Assembly (NCBI GenBank): GCA_018716135.1
Contig: DVKG01000008.1
Coordinates: 7,387-71,386 of the forward strand
DNA length: 64,000 bases
Direction: 5' to 3'
From: Scybalosoma faecavium
Lineage (GTDB): Bacteria > Bacillota > Clostridia > Christensenellales > Christensenellaceae
In this document: positions 32,001-39,115 of the stretch, one piece after another
Layout: the number at the start of each line of letters is the position of its first letter
Numbering within the stretch: position 1 is the stretch's first letter
Position numbers and translations under genes: made by a program
Notes under the pieces: generated by a model
The model's database searches: none
The model's input: only the letters and a program-made list of their open reading frames with translations
Told to the model about the DNA's origin: nothing

Positions 32001-33029
32001 TCATGCCTGTTCTTTCACGTAGGATATTCCTCTGTTTAGAATATTCCTGTCGTCAAACGCCTTTTTCAGTCGATTCATGAGTTGCACGCTGCCTCCGTTC
32101 GTCTCGCGGAAGAAGTATTTCCGCTTGCTCACGCCTATGCCGTGCTCGCCGCTCGTCACGCCGCCCAGCTCATAAGCCTTATGATAGAGCGTATCCAGAT
32201 TTTCGTCCAGCTCGCGCTCCCATTCCTCCTCGCTGCGCTCTCCTCGGACCAGACAGATGTGCACGTTTCCGTCGCCTGCGTGTCCGAAGCTGACCATTCC
32301 CATCCCGCGGGCTTTGGACAGCTCGTTTACAAAAGTCACGAAAGTGTCTATCTTGTTTATAGGAACTACTATGTCCAGAGGCTCCTGCTCCGAGACTTCC
32401 TCCACGGCGGTGACGAGCGCCCCGCGCACCTTCCATATCTGCGCCGCCTGCTCCGGGTCGCGCAGCTCCATCACCCTGCGCGCGCCGCCCGACGCGGCGA
32501 CCTCTTTGAGCTTATCCAAATGCGCCTCTATCTCTTTCGCCGAGCCGTCGAAGGTGAGAAGCACATATGCGCTCGCGTCCGCCTCGGGGAACTCATATCC
32601 CAGAAAGTCCTCGCCCAGCTTGACGACGTCCCGCTCTATAAACTCGACCGCCGTCGGGTTTACGTTCGCTTTTATGACCTCGCGCACGCTTTCTATGCCT
32701 TCTCTCAGGCTGTTGAAGCTGACCAGAACGCTCAGGCTCTCCTCCGGCTTAGGTATCAGCTTGAGCACGCACTTGGTTATAATCGCCAACGTCCCCTCCG
32801 AGCCTACCAGATTTGTGCCCGCGCCTCTCGGAGTAACGGGAAGGTTTTTTTCATACGCCAGCGCCATCAGCCGGCTGACTTCTTCTGTGGAGATTGGGAA
32901 TATCAGTGCATCTGCCTCGCCCCGCTTCCGTTGGAAGTTGTCCGACAGATATTTCTTTTCTATGCCCTCCGTGACTATTCTGGAATCGTCCTGAATTATT
33001 TCTCTAAGCTCACTTCTCAAATCAGCCAT
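32001..33029 (-). CDS. GlcD-like FAD-linked oxidase with internal deletion
   Basis: 342 residues, against about 460 for the family (D-lactate/glycolate dehydrogenase GlcD). The N-terminus to GAGTNLVG (69-76) is normal, but the next residues, SEGTLAIITK, belong about 120 positions later. The missing part is the core of the FAD-binding PCMH domain. The C-terminal oxidase domain is intact, including SFGHAGDGNVH and SGEHGIG. The reading frame is kept, and NLVG and the expected FVGSEGT share bases, suggesting a deletion at microhomology. FAD binding should fail. Start at 33029 with AGAGG upstream. It lies 29 bases after metQ. Confidence 0.8.
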   Translation of the reverse strand: MADLRSELREIIQDDSRIVTEGIEKKYLSDNFQRKRGEADALIFPISTEEVSRLMALAYEKNLPVTPRGAGTNLVGSEGTLAIITKCVLKLIPKPEESLSVLVSFNSLREGIESVREVIKANVNPTAVEFIERDVVKLGEDFLGYEFPEADASAYVLLTFDGSAKEIEAHLDKLKEVAASGGARRVMELRDPEQAAQIWKVRGALVTAVEEVSEQEPLDIVVPINKIDTFVTFVNELSKARGMGMVSFGHAGDGNVHICLVRGERSEEEWERELDENLDTLYHKAYELGGVTSGEHGIGVSKRKYFFRETNGGSVQLMNRLKKAFDDRNILNRGISYVKEQA

Positions 33030-33058
33030 AGCCCGCACCTCTTTTCTGATTTATAAAA

Positions 33059-33949
33059 CTACTTGTCCCAAGCGGATACAAAGTAACCGTCAAATTCTTC
33101 CTCAAAAATCTGTTTTGTCGCCTCGGACTGGAATCTTTCCACAATTTCTTTATACAGCCCGTCGTCCGCCTCGCCGCTTCTCGCCGCTATGAGGCAGAAG
33201 TAGCTGTCGTCGTCGTACTCTGTTTCTTCGTAAATGGCCGTTTCAGGATTAATGCCGTAATCCAGAGCGTAATTCCCGTTTATGACCGCCGCTGTGACGT
33301 CGGGCAGAAGCGCGGATATGTCCGCCGCGTTTACTTCTTTAATCTCAATGTCGGGCGTCTTGCTCTCTATGTCTGTTACGGACGGATTGGAGCCGGCGTC
33401 CGCCTTGAGCGTGACAATACCTGCGGATTCGAGCAGCTTTATAGCTCTGCCTCCGTTGGATGCGTCGTTGGGGATAGCGATAGTATCGCCGTCCTTCAGC
33501 TCAGCGAGACTTTTTATCTTGTCGGAATACAGATTCATCGCAATTACAAATGTGTCTCCTATAGGCGTGATGTCGTAGCCGTTGCTTTCTACATCGCTGT
33601 TAAAATACGCATGATGCTGAAATGCGTTCAAGTCGATTTCGCCTGCGTTGAGCGCTTCGTTAGGCAAGGAAAAGTCTCCGAACTGCACAAGCTCGATTGT
33701 GACGCCCTCCTGAGCGAAATCTTCGATTATCGGCTCCCAAATCTTCTCATAAATCGTGCCTGTCAAACCGATCTTTACCGTTCTGCCCGCGTACTCCGAG
33801 CCGGCCGACGTATCCGCGGCGGCTTGTGTCTCCGTGCCTGTCGTTTCAGCGGCCGCGCTCTCGGAATCTCCGCCCCGGCTGCACGCCGCGCCTGCGCCTA
33901 AGACAAATGTAAACGCCAGTCCCAATGCCAATGCTCTAAACTTTTTCAT
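33059..33949 (-). CDS. metQ: Methionine ABC transporter substrate-binding lipoprotein
   Basis: 296 residues. Lipoprotein signal with lipidated C23 (GAGAAC), a Ser/Thr/Ala linker, then the NlpA/MetQ domain: KIGLTGTIYEKIWEPI, NAFQHHAYF and AAVINGNYAL are family hallmarks. Binds D/L-methionine outside the membrane and passes it to MetNI. Third gene of metN-metI-metQ on the minus strand. I see no SAM riboswitch upstream of the operon. Confidence 0.95.
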   Translation of the reverse strand: MKKFRALALGLAFTFVLGAGAACSRGGDSESAAAETTGTETQAAADTSAGSEYAGRTVKIGLTGTIYEKIWEPIIEDFAQEGVTIELVQFGDFSLPNEALNAGEIDLNAFQHHAYFNSDVESNGYDITPIGDTFVIAMNLYSDKIKSLAELKDGDTIAIPNDASNGGRAIKLLESAGIVTLKADAGSNPSVTDIESKTPDIEIKEVNAADISALLPDVTAAVINGNYALDYGINPETAIYEETEYDDDSYFCLIAARSGEADDGLYKEIVERFQSEATKQIFEEEFDGYFVSAWDK

Positions 33950-33974
33950 AAATTTCTCCTTTTATATATGCAGT

Positions 33975-34658
33975 CTATTCGTGTGTATTTTTTCTTGCGA
34001 TGTAATTCCCTATGAGCTGAATCACGCTGACAATAATCACAAGCACAATAACCGTAGTATATGTGACGTCAGGCTGATTTCTCTGATGTCCAAACCTTAT
34101 TGCAAAATCGCCGAGGCCGCCCGCGCCTATCGCACCTGCCATAGCCGTGAGCCCTATCAGACTGATGATCGTTATCGTCGTCGCTCTCGCTATGCCGGAA
34201 ATGCTTTCCTTTAAATATACTCTCATTATAATATCCAGCTTACCCGATCCCATAGATTGCGCCGCCTCTATCAGCCCGGGCGATACGTCTGCCAGAGCCG
34301 ACTCTATCTGCCTCGTGAAGAAGGGTGTACATCCGAACACAAGCGGTACTATAGCCCCCTCCACGCCTATCGCCGTCCCCATTATCAGCCTGGTCAGCGG
34401 TACAAGGCCGGCCAGCAATATGATAAACGGTATTGAGCGAAAAAAGTTCACTACTTTATCAATAGCGTGATAGACAACAGGATTTGACATTATATTGCCC
34501 GGCTTGGTCACTGTTATTGTCACTCCGAGAAGCAAACCCAATATGAACGATATAATCCCCGACCAGCCTACCATTATAAATGTCTCTTTTATGCTGGTCA
34601 AAAATTCAGGCAGCTTCTCCATGACATTTGGAATTATGCTGTTAAGCTGTTCTGCCAT
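33975..34658 (-). CDS. metI: Methionine ABC transporter permease
   Basis: 227 residues with five hydrophobic helices and the coupling segment GSGKLDIIMRVYLKES, the ABC permease EAA-type loop. Family motifs FFRSIPFIILL and GAIGAGGLGDFAI are clear. Its ATG lies inside the last codons of metN (17-base overlap) with GGAGGTGA upstream, so translation is coupled. Confidence 0.95.
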   Translation of the reverse strand: MAEQLNSIIPNVMEKLPEFLTSIKETFIMVGWSGIISFILGLLLGVTITVTKPGNIMSNPVVYHAIDKVVNFFRSIPFIILLAGLVPLTRLIMGTAIGVEGAIVPLVFGCTPFFTRQIESALADVSPGLIEAAQSMGSGKLDIIMRVYLKESISGIARATTITIISLIGLTAMAGAIGAGGLGDFAIRFGHQRNQPDVTYTTVIVLVIIVSVIQLIGNYIARKNTHE

Positions 34659-35685
34659 CGAGTATCACCTCCACGCCTACATTCTTTTCCTTTAAATATT
34701 CTATCGCAGCGTCTATCTCCCGCGCTGTTCCCCGCACTATCGAAACCAATCCGCCTACCGGATTATCTCCTATCAATTCTATATTGCCGAAAATAATGTT
34801 TATATCCAGATTAAATTTGCGCGAAAGCTGAGAGACCAGCGCCTCGGAAGCGCTTCGTTCCAGATATTTGAATTTCAATATCGCCTCTCCCTGTTTGAGC
34901 TGAGTTATAGCGCTCTTGTTTTCCAGCAATTCTTTTATTCTCGATAAGTTGGACGTGCCTTCTACGAACTCTCTCGTTATATCCTGAGTCGGGTTGGCAA
35001 AAATATCGAACACATCTCCGTATTCTACAACTTCGCCGTCTTTCATTACCGCTACTCTGTCACATATGTCTTTTATCACCTGCATCTCATGCGTGATAAC
35101 TACTATAGTAATTCCAAGCTCTCTGTTTAGCTTTTTCAGCAAAGTTAATATCGACTTCGTAGTTTTCGGATCGAGCGCACTTGTCGATTCGTCACTCAAT
35201 AATATCTCCGGGTCATTCGCCAAAGCTCTCGCTATCGCAACTCTCTGCTTCTGTCCTCCTGAGAGCTGAGACGGATATGCGCTTGCCTTGTCCTCCAAGT
35301 CTACCAGTTTGAGTAATCTCATTACCTTTTCCTGTTTTTGCCGCCTCGTCAGTTTACTTCTTTTGAGCGGAAACTCTACATTATTATATACAGTCCTGTT
35401 GGAGAAGAGGTTGAACTGCTGGAATATCATTCCAATCTTTTTCCGCTGTTCTTTCAGCTCGCTCTCGGATAGCGCGGTTATTTCTTTTTCGTTTATAAAG
35501 ACTTTTCCTTTTGTAGGGCGCTCCAGAAGGTTTATACAGCGCACCAGCGTAGACTTTCCCGCTCCGGAAAAACCTATTATTCCGAAAACTTCACCTTTGT
35601 TTATTTCTAAGCTCACGTCTTTGACCGCCGCCACGCTTATCCCTTCGCTGTCAAATTCTTTGCTTACATTTTCAAATCGTATCAC
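34642..35685 (-). CDS. metN: Methionine ABC transporter ATPase
   Basis: 347 residues. Walker A GFSGAGKST, signature LSGGQKQRVAIARAL and Walker B ILLSDESTSALDP; the C-terminal ~90 residues form the NIL domain, which in MetN senses methionine and gives trans-inhibition. I choose the GTG at 35685 (MIRFENVSKEF) because GGCGGTGAG is four bases upstream; a GTG at 35694 is possible. First gene of metNIQ. Confidence 0.95.
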   Translation of the reverse strand: MIRFENVSKEFDSEGISVAAVKDVSLEINKGEVFGIIGFSGAGKSTLVRCINLLERPTKGKVFINEKEITALSESELKEQRKKIGMIFQQFNLFSNRTVYNNVEFPLKRSKLTRRQKQEKVMRLLKLVDLEDKASAYPSQLSGGQKQRVAIARALANDPEILLSDESTSALDPKTTKSILTLLKKLNRELGITIVVITHEMQVIKDICDRVAVMKDGEVVEYGDVFDIFANPTQDITREFVEGTSNLSRIKELLENKSAITQLKQGEAILKFKYLERSASEALVSQLSRKFNLDINIIFGNIELIGDNPVGGLVSIVRGTAREIDAAIEYLKEKNVGVEVILDGRTA

Positions 35686-35824
35686 GCGTCTCACCGCCCT
35701 TCAATTCGTTGACAATATTATACCACCTTTATAGGAATTAGTGTTAATACCGAAAACATATTGCACGGCATAGCTTATTCCTATAACAGACAGAAGCTTT
35801 CAGAGTCGATGTAATCTCAACACA

Positions 35825-35852
35825 ATAAAAAACCGCTGAGAAACAGCGGTGT
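35825..35852 (-). terminator. Second terminator downstream of tRNA-Pro
   Basis: On the minus strand ACCGCTG and CAGCGGT pair around a TTTCT loop and are followed by T6. Together with 35887-35921 it forms a tandem pair ahead of metN. Confidence 0.75.
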
Positions 35853-35886
35853 ATCTCAATATATTAAAGAGCCTTTCATGAAATGT

Positions 35887-35921
35887 CAACAAAAAAGGAA
35901 CTGTCGTATTCAACAGTTCCT
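35887..35921 (-). terminator. Terminator of tRNA-Pro
   Basis: On the minus strand GGAACTGT and ACAGTTCC form an 8-bp stem followed by T6, four bases after the encoded CCA. Confidence 0.85.
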
Positions 35922-35924
35922 CAA

Positions 35925-36001
35925 TGGTCTGGGTGAGAGGATTTGAACCTCCGGCCTCTTGAACCCCATTCAAGCACGCTACCAAACTGCGCCACACCCA
36001 G
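35925..36001 (-). tRNA. tRNA-Pro (anticodon GGG)
   Basis: On the minus strand a complete cloverleaf: acceptor CTGGGTG/CACCCAG, D arm with GGCGCAGTTTGGTAGCG, anticodon stem CTTGA/TCAAG with loop ATGGGGT (anticodon GGG), T arm GGTTCAAATCC, discriminator A and an encoded CCA. It is a single tRNA gene followed by a terminator. Confidence 0.95.
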
Positions 36002-36086
36002 ATTCTCTCGTCTCAAAGAGACCTCTAATATAATAACATCTTTTTCTCATATATGCAAGTGTTTTTTTTATAATAACCAAGTTTTT

Positions 36087-36147
36087 TTCAATAATTAGCG
36101 CCGCCCCCTCAGGGCTATAGCGGCGGAGGACATCTGTTCACGGTCAT
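36087..36147. repeat. Palindromic interspersed repeat, copy C (short form)
   Basis: 61 bp. It keeps both ends of copies A and B (TTCAATAAT...GCGCCGCCCC and ACATCTGTTCACGGTCAT) but lacks the middle; CCGCC/GGCGG still form a hairpin. It lies between tRNA-Pro and the ybaK promoter. Confidence 0.7.
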
Positions 36148-36160
36148 AAAACAGCAAACC

Positions 36161-36190
36161 TTGCATTCAGTATATTATGTATAGTATAAT
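36161..36190 (+). promoter_or_regulatory. Promoter of the YbaK-like gene
   Basis: TTGCAT (36161-36166), 18 bases, TATAAT (36185-36190); repeat copy C ends 13 bases upstream of the -35. Confidence 0.65.
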
Positions 36191-36222
36191 ATTCCTAAAA
36201 TTCAGTGCATTGGAGTGATTTT

Positions 36223-36705
36223 TTGTCTATATCTTTGGTTAAAGAATATCTTTCGCAGTGGGGACGCGACAAAGATGTTCTCGAATTCCCTGTATCGAGC
36301 GCTACAGTAGAGTTGGCCGCGCAGGCTCTTTCTACCGAACCCAAACGCATAGCTAAATCTCTGAGCTTCGCCGACGGAGACGATGCGTGTATAATCGTAG
36401 TTTTGGCAGGCGACGCAAAAGCCAACAGCGGAAAGTTCAAACGCGCTTTCGGCACAAAAGCAAAAATGCTGTCTCACGAACGCACTCAGGAATTGACCGG
36501 CCATGCGGTAGGCGGCGTTTGTCCCTTTGCTTTAGAAGATAAACCCGTGAAAGTCTATCTCGATAAATCTTTGCAGCGTTTTGAGACTGTGTTCCCGGCT
36601 TGCGGCAGCAGTAATTCTGCCATAGAGCTTACCCTCCCCGAGCTGGAGCTTTACTCCCATTCATGCGGGTGGGTGGATATTGGTAAAACACCGGAAGATG
36701 AATGA
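36223..36705 (+). CDS. YbaK/EbsC-family aminoacyl-tRNA deacylase
   Basis: 160 residues. The YbaK domain covers the whole protein: RIAKSLSF contains the conserved lysine region, then AGDAKANSGKFKRAFG and VGGVCPFAL. Family members hydrolyse Cys-tRNA(Pro) or other mischarged tRNA(Pro) made by prolyl-tRNA synthetase. The start is a TTG at 36223 with GGAGTG about six bases upstream; a GTG 18 bases earlier lacks a site. It is divergent from a tRNA-Pro gene about 220 bases away. Confidence 0.85.
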   Translation: MSISLVKEYLSQWGRDKDVLEFPVSSATVELAAQALSTEPKRIAKSLSFADGDDACIIVVLAGDAKANSGKFKRAFGTKAKMLSHERTQELTGHAVGGVCPFALEDKPVKVYLDKSLQRFETVFPACGSSNSAIELTLPELELYSHSCGWVDIGKTPEDE

Positions 36706-36711
36706 AATATA

Positions 36712-36741
36712 TAAGACCGTCCGGCATCGACGGTCTTTTTT
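36712..36741. terminator. Bidirectional terminator
   Basis: GACCGTC and GACGGTC pair around CGGCATC... with T6 on one side and A-rich sequence on the other; between convergent ybaK-like and YczE-like genes. Confidence 0.8.
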
Positions 36742-36743
36742 CT

Positions 36744-37460
36744 TTATATGCTCTCTTCTGCTTCTTCGACGTCCTTCTCTTTGGCCTTCTCTGCAGGAGT
36801 CAGCTCTAAAAAGGGATCTAAAACCGCATGCAAAGGCTTGCTTACGAATTTCATAGCTATTCCCACTCCAAACGCTGCTAATATCGTACCTTCTCGAACT
36901 CCAACCAGCGTGCCGAATGCAATCAGAGAAATACATACCGATAAAACCATGCTCGTCCCATCTATACATATCTTGCAAATGTGCTGCGGCTTTTTCGTCG
37001 TCTCTACCAGCGTCGCCAGCAGGCCTTCCGCCGGCATGACGAGCAGATTCGGAGAAATATAAGAGAGAATCCCCGTCGCCAAAATCACCATACTGCACAG
37101 CAAATATATTATGCTTACAAAATAAGACGGCGGCTCCGGCAATATGGCGCTGACAATAGAATTGCACAGATCCACAAACATTCCAAATATGACCGCCACG
37201 GGAACTTGAAGCAGCTTCAGCGGCGATATTTTTCTTTCTATTATAAATATAATTATTACATATGAAGTGAACACAATTATTGTCCAAACTCCCATACTGA
37301 AAAACGTAAATACCTCACTCAATACCTTTGCCAACGAATTTACAGGAGATACTCCCATATTCGAGCGGACAGACACCGCCACGCCCAGCGCCGCCAAAAA
37401 CAAGCCTATAAGAAAAACCAATACCCTCTTGAACATCAACGCCTTAGATATTTTCACCAT
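36744..37460 (-). CDS. YczE/YitT-like integral membrane protein
   Basis: 238 residues, about five to six membrane helices, and a charged C-terminal tail (AEKAKEKDVEEAEE). N-terminal LVFLIGLFLAALGVAVSVRS, then NMGVSPVNSL, is typical of the YczE/DUF6198 family (COG2364), proposed to be small-molecule transporters but without a proven substrate. I start at the ATG at 37460 with GAGG upstream; a GTG 12 bases earlier is too close to it. Single gene. Confidence 0.75.
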   Translation of the reverse strand: MVKISKALMFKRVLVFLIGLFLAALGVAVSVRSNMGVSPVNSLAKVLSEVFTFFSMGVWTIIVFTSYVIIIFIIERKISPLKLLQVPVAVIFGMFVDLCNSIVSAILPEPPSYFVSIIYLLCSMVILATGILSYISPNLLVMPAEGLLATLVETTKKPQHICKICIDGTSMVLSVCISLIAFGTLVGVREGTILAAFGVGIAMKFVSKPLHAVLDPFLELTPAEKAKEKDVEEAEESI

Positions 37461-37584
37461 TATAGTTTTCACCTCTATAATATCTTTTTATTACTTAAAA
37501 ATTAAATTATTCAACGAATTTTCTGCAAAGTAAAAGGACACGCGACTTCGCCTGTCCCTTCACTCATATCAGATTTTAATTGTC

Positions 37585-39015
37585 TCAGTCCTTATAAACA
37601 TACGGTCTGCGAACATACTTGAAGTTTTCAAGACCAGTCAGCACTACACAATTTCTGGAGCTGGAGCAATGTACGACCTTCCATGAGCCGTTCTTTTTAC
37701 CAACGAGTATACCTACGTGATTTGTGCCTGTGCCGTTCGGGCTTCTGTAGAACACGAGATCACCAGGCTTAGCCTCGTCCCAGCTTATCGCTTTAGAGCA
37801 GCGCCACTGATTCGCCGTACCGCTGCCAACGCGGCCGAGTATATCCTTATCTCCTGCTGCATTTATGAACGCCCAGCTTACAAAGCCGGAGCAATCCAGA
37901 CCATACGCACGCATACTTCCCGTAGTCGTGCTTCCGCTGCTAGTAACCTGAGCGTAGGAACCCCATCTGCTGTCCCAACCTATGGTATAGGATTTGCCTC
38001 CCCAGAAGTACGGCACCTTGCCTACCAGAGAGAGACCTGCAGCTACAACCGCCTGACGCTCTGAGCTGAGTCCGGAAATGTTAACAGCTATGTTGTTCAG
38101 CTCACTTGAAGAGAGCTTACTTACTATAGTGCCTTCGAGCGCATTTTTGACAGCTTTTTTAGAGTCGTCGCTCATGAGGTTTTTGAGCTGTTTTTCCTGC
38201 TCATTGCTGAGATCTAACATACTCTTGACCTCAGAATAAGTCAAGCGCTGTACATTGATCTGCTCAGCCTTTGAGCCGTCCTTTTCCGTAACGGAACCGG
38301 AAACGCTCGTCATCATCCAAAATACGGAACGGAGAACCTCTTTTTGATCGTCATCGGCAATCTCTACTTTGTTGGGGTAGTTGTCCGTCATATCGCTTAT
38401 GAGAGCATAAACCGCTATAATATCTGTTATATTCTCATCGCCATATACTATTTCGGCGTCTTTAGACATCCCGAATTCTTTGCGGATAACCTCTATCTGA
38501 TCCTTCAGCTCTTTATCGAGCTCTTCTACCTCAAGCATCAACGCCAGATTAGCAGTCATGTAAGTATCCGCACTGCCTACCCAAGACGGAATAGCCTCCC
38601 AGTCGATACCATCTCCGTCTTTACCATCTTCTATAGGCGGATTCTCTTTTTCGATATCACTATCGCTAGGCTCCGCACTTACAGTAGGCTTTGCACTTGC
38701 CGACGGCTGTGCCGTCTCACTCTCTTCCGGAGTTTTGCTCGATTCAGCAGATTCGCTCGGTTCCTCAGAAACGTCCGTAGTTTCGCTGGCCTCTGCGCTT
38801 TCGGAGGGCTGAACAGTGGGTTCTGCGCTCTGTTCATCTGTCGATGCAGCAACAGCAGTCTCAGTCATCGGAGCTTCAGCTTCTTCACCTTCCGCAAATA
38901 CCGGTACACAAACCGCGCACAGCATCGCCGCCGTAGTTATCACGCATACCGTACTGCGTGAAAGAAACTTTTTCTGCCTAATTATTCGTTTACTCTTTTT
39001 TGAAATATGTTTCAT
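37585..39015 (-). CDS. Secreted NlpC/P60 endopeptidase
   Basis: 476 residues. Signal peptide to about 41, a long Ser/Glu/Pro repeat region (about 42-135), a middle helical region without a recognised domain (about 145-315), and a C-terminal NlpC/P60 domain with catalytic C375 in YGLDCSGFV and H433 in TNHVGILVG. It should cut stem peptides of peptidoglycan. The start is poorly supported: AGGAGG is 16 bases upstream of the ATG (13 of an adjacent GTG), and it is placed ideally for an ATG-TAA pair instead. Confidence 0.85.
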   Translation of the reverse strand: MKHISKKSKRIIRQKKFLSRSTVCVITTAAMLCAVCVPVFAEGEEAEAPMTETAVAASTDEQSAEPTVQPSESAEASETTDVSEEPSESAESSKTPEESETAQPSASAKPTVSAEPSDSDIEKENPPIEDGKDGDGIDWEAIPSWVGSADTYMTANLALMLEVEELDKELKDQIEVIRKEFGMSKDAEIVYGDENITDIIAVYALISDMTDNYPNKVEIADDDQKEVLRSVFWMMTSVSGSVTEKDGSKAEQINVQRLTYSEVKSMLDLSNEQEKQLKNLMSDDSKKAVKNALEGTIVSKLSSSELNNIAVNISGLSSERQAVVAAGLSLVGKVPYFWGGKSYTIGWDSRWGSYAQVTSSGSTTTGSMRAYGLDCSGFVSWAFINAAGDKDILGRVGSGTANQWRCSKAISWDEAKPGDLVFYRSPNGTGTNHVGILVGKKNGSWKVVHCSSSRNCVVLTGLENFKYVRRPYVYKD

Positions 39016-39021
39016 CACGCT

Positions 39022-39037
39022 TTACATAAGACCTCCT
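39022..39037 (-). promoter_or_regulatory. Ribosome binding site in front of an ATG-TAA start-stop pair
   Basis: On the minus strand AGGAGG (39032-39037), four bases, ATG (39025-39027), TAA (39022-39024), and only then the GTG-ATG of the NlpC/P60 gene. A start-stop of this kind could stall or reload ribosomes. Confidence 0.5.
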
Positions 39038-39115
39038 ACAGATACACACTTATATTATAAACCTTTTTTTGTTAAATCACAAGCAAAATTTGAAATTTTC
39101 ACATAGCCTGCCGGA

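Noticed and set aside
32082..33056. Long plus-strand frames opposite the GlcD-like gene
   Set aside because: Antisense shadow; the minus-strand product has clear oxidase motifs.
35695..35924. Possible SAM riboswitch or T-box before metNIQ
   Set aside because: I looked for the SAM-I core and for a T-box sequence and found neither; the stretch holds only tRNA terminators and an AT-rich promoter region.
38641..38900. Repetitive Ser/Glu/Pro coding sequence that looks like a tandem repeat array
   Set aside because: It is the low-complexity linker of the NlpC/P60 protein; the units are irregular and not a CRISPR or DNA satellite.
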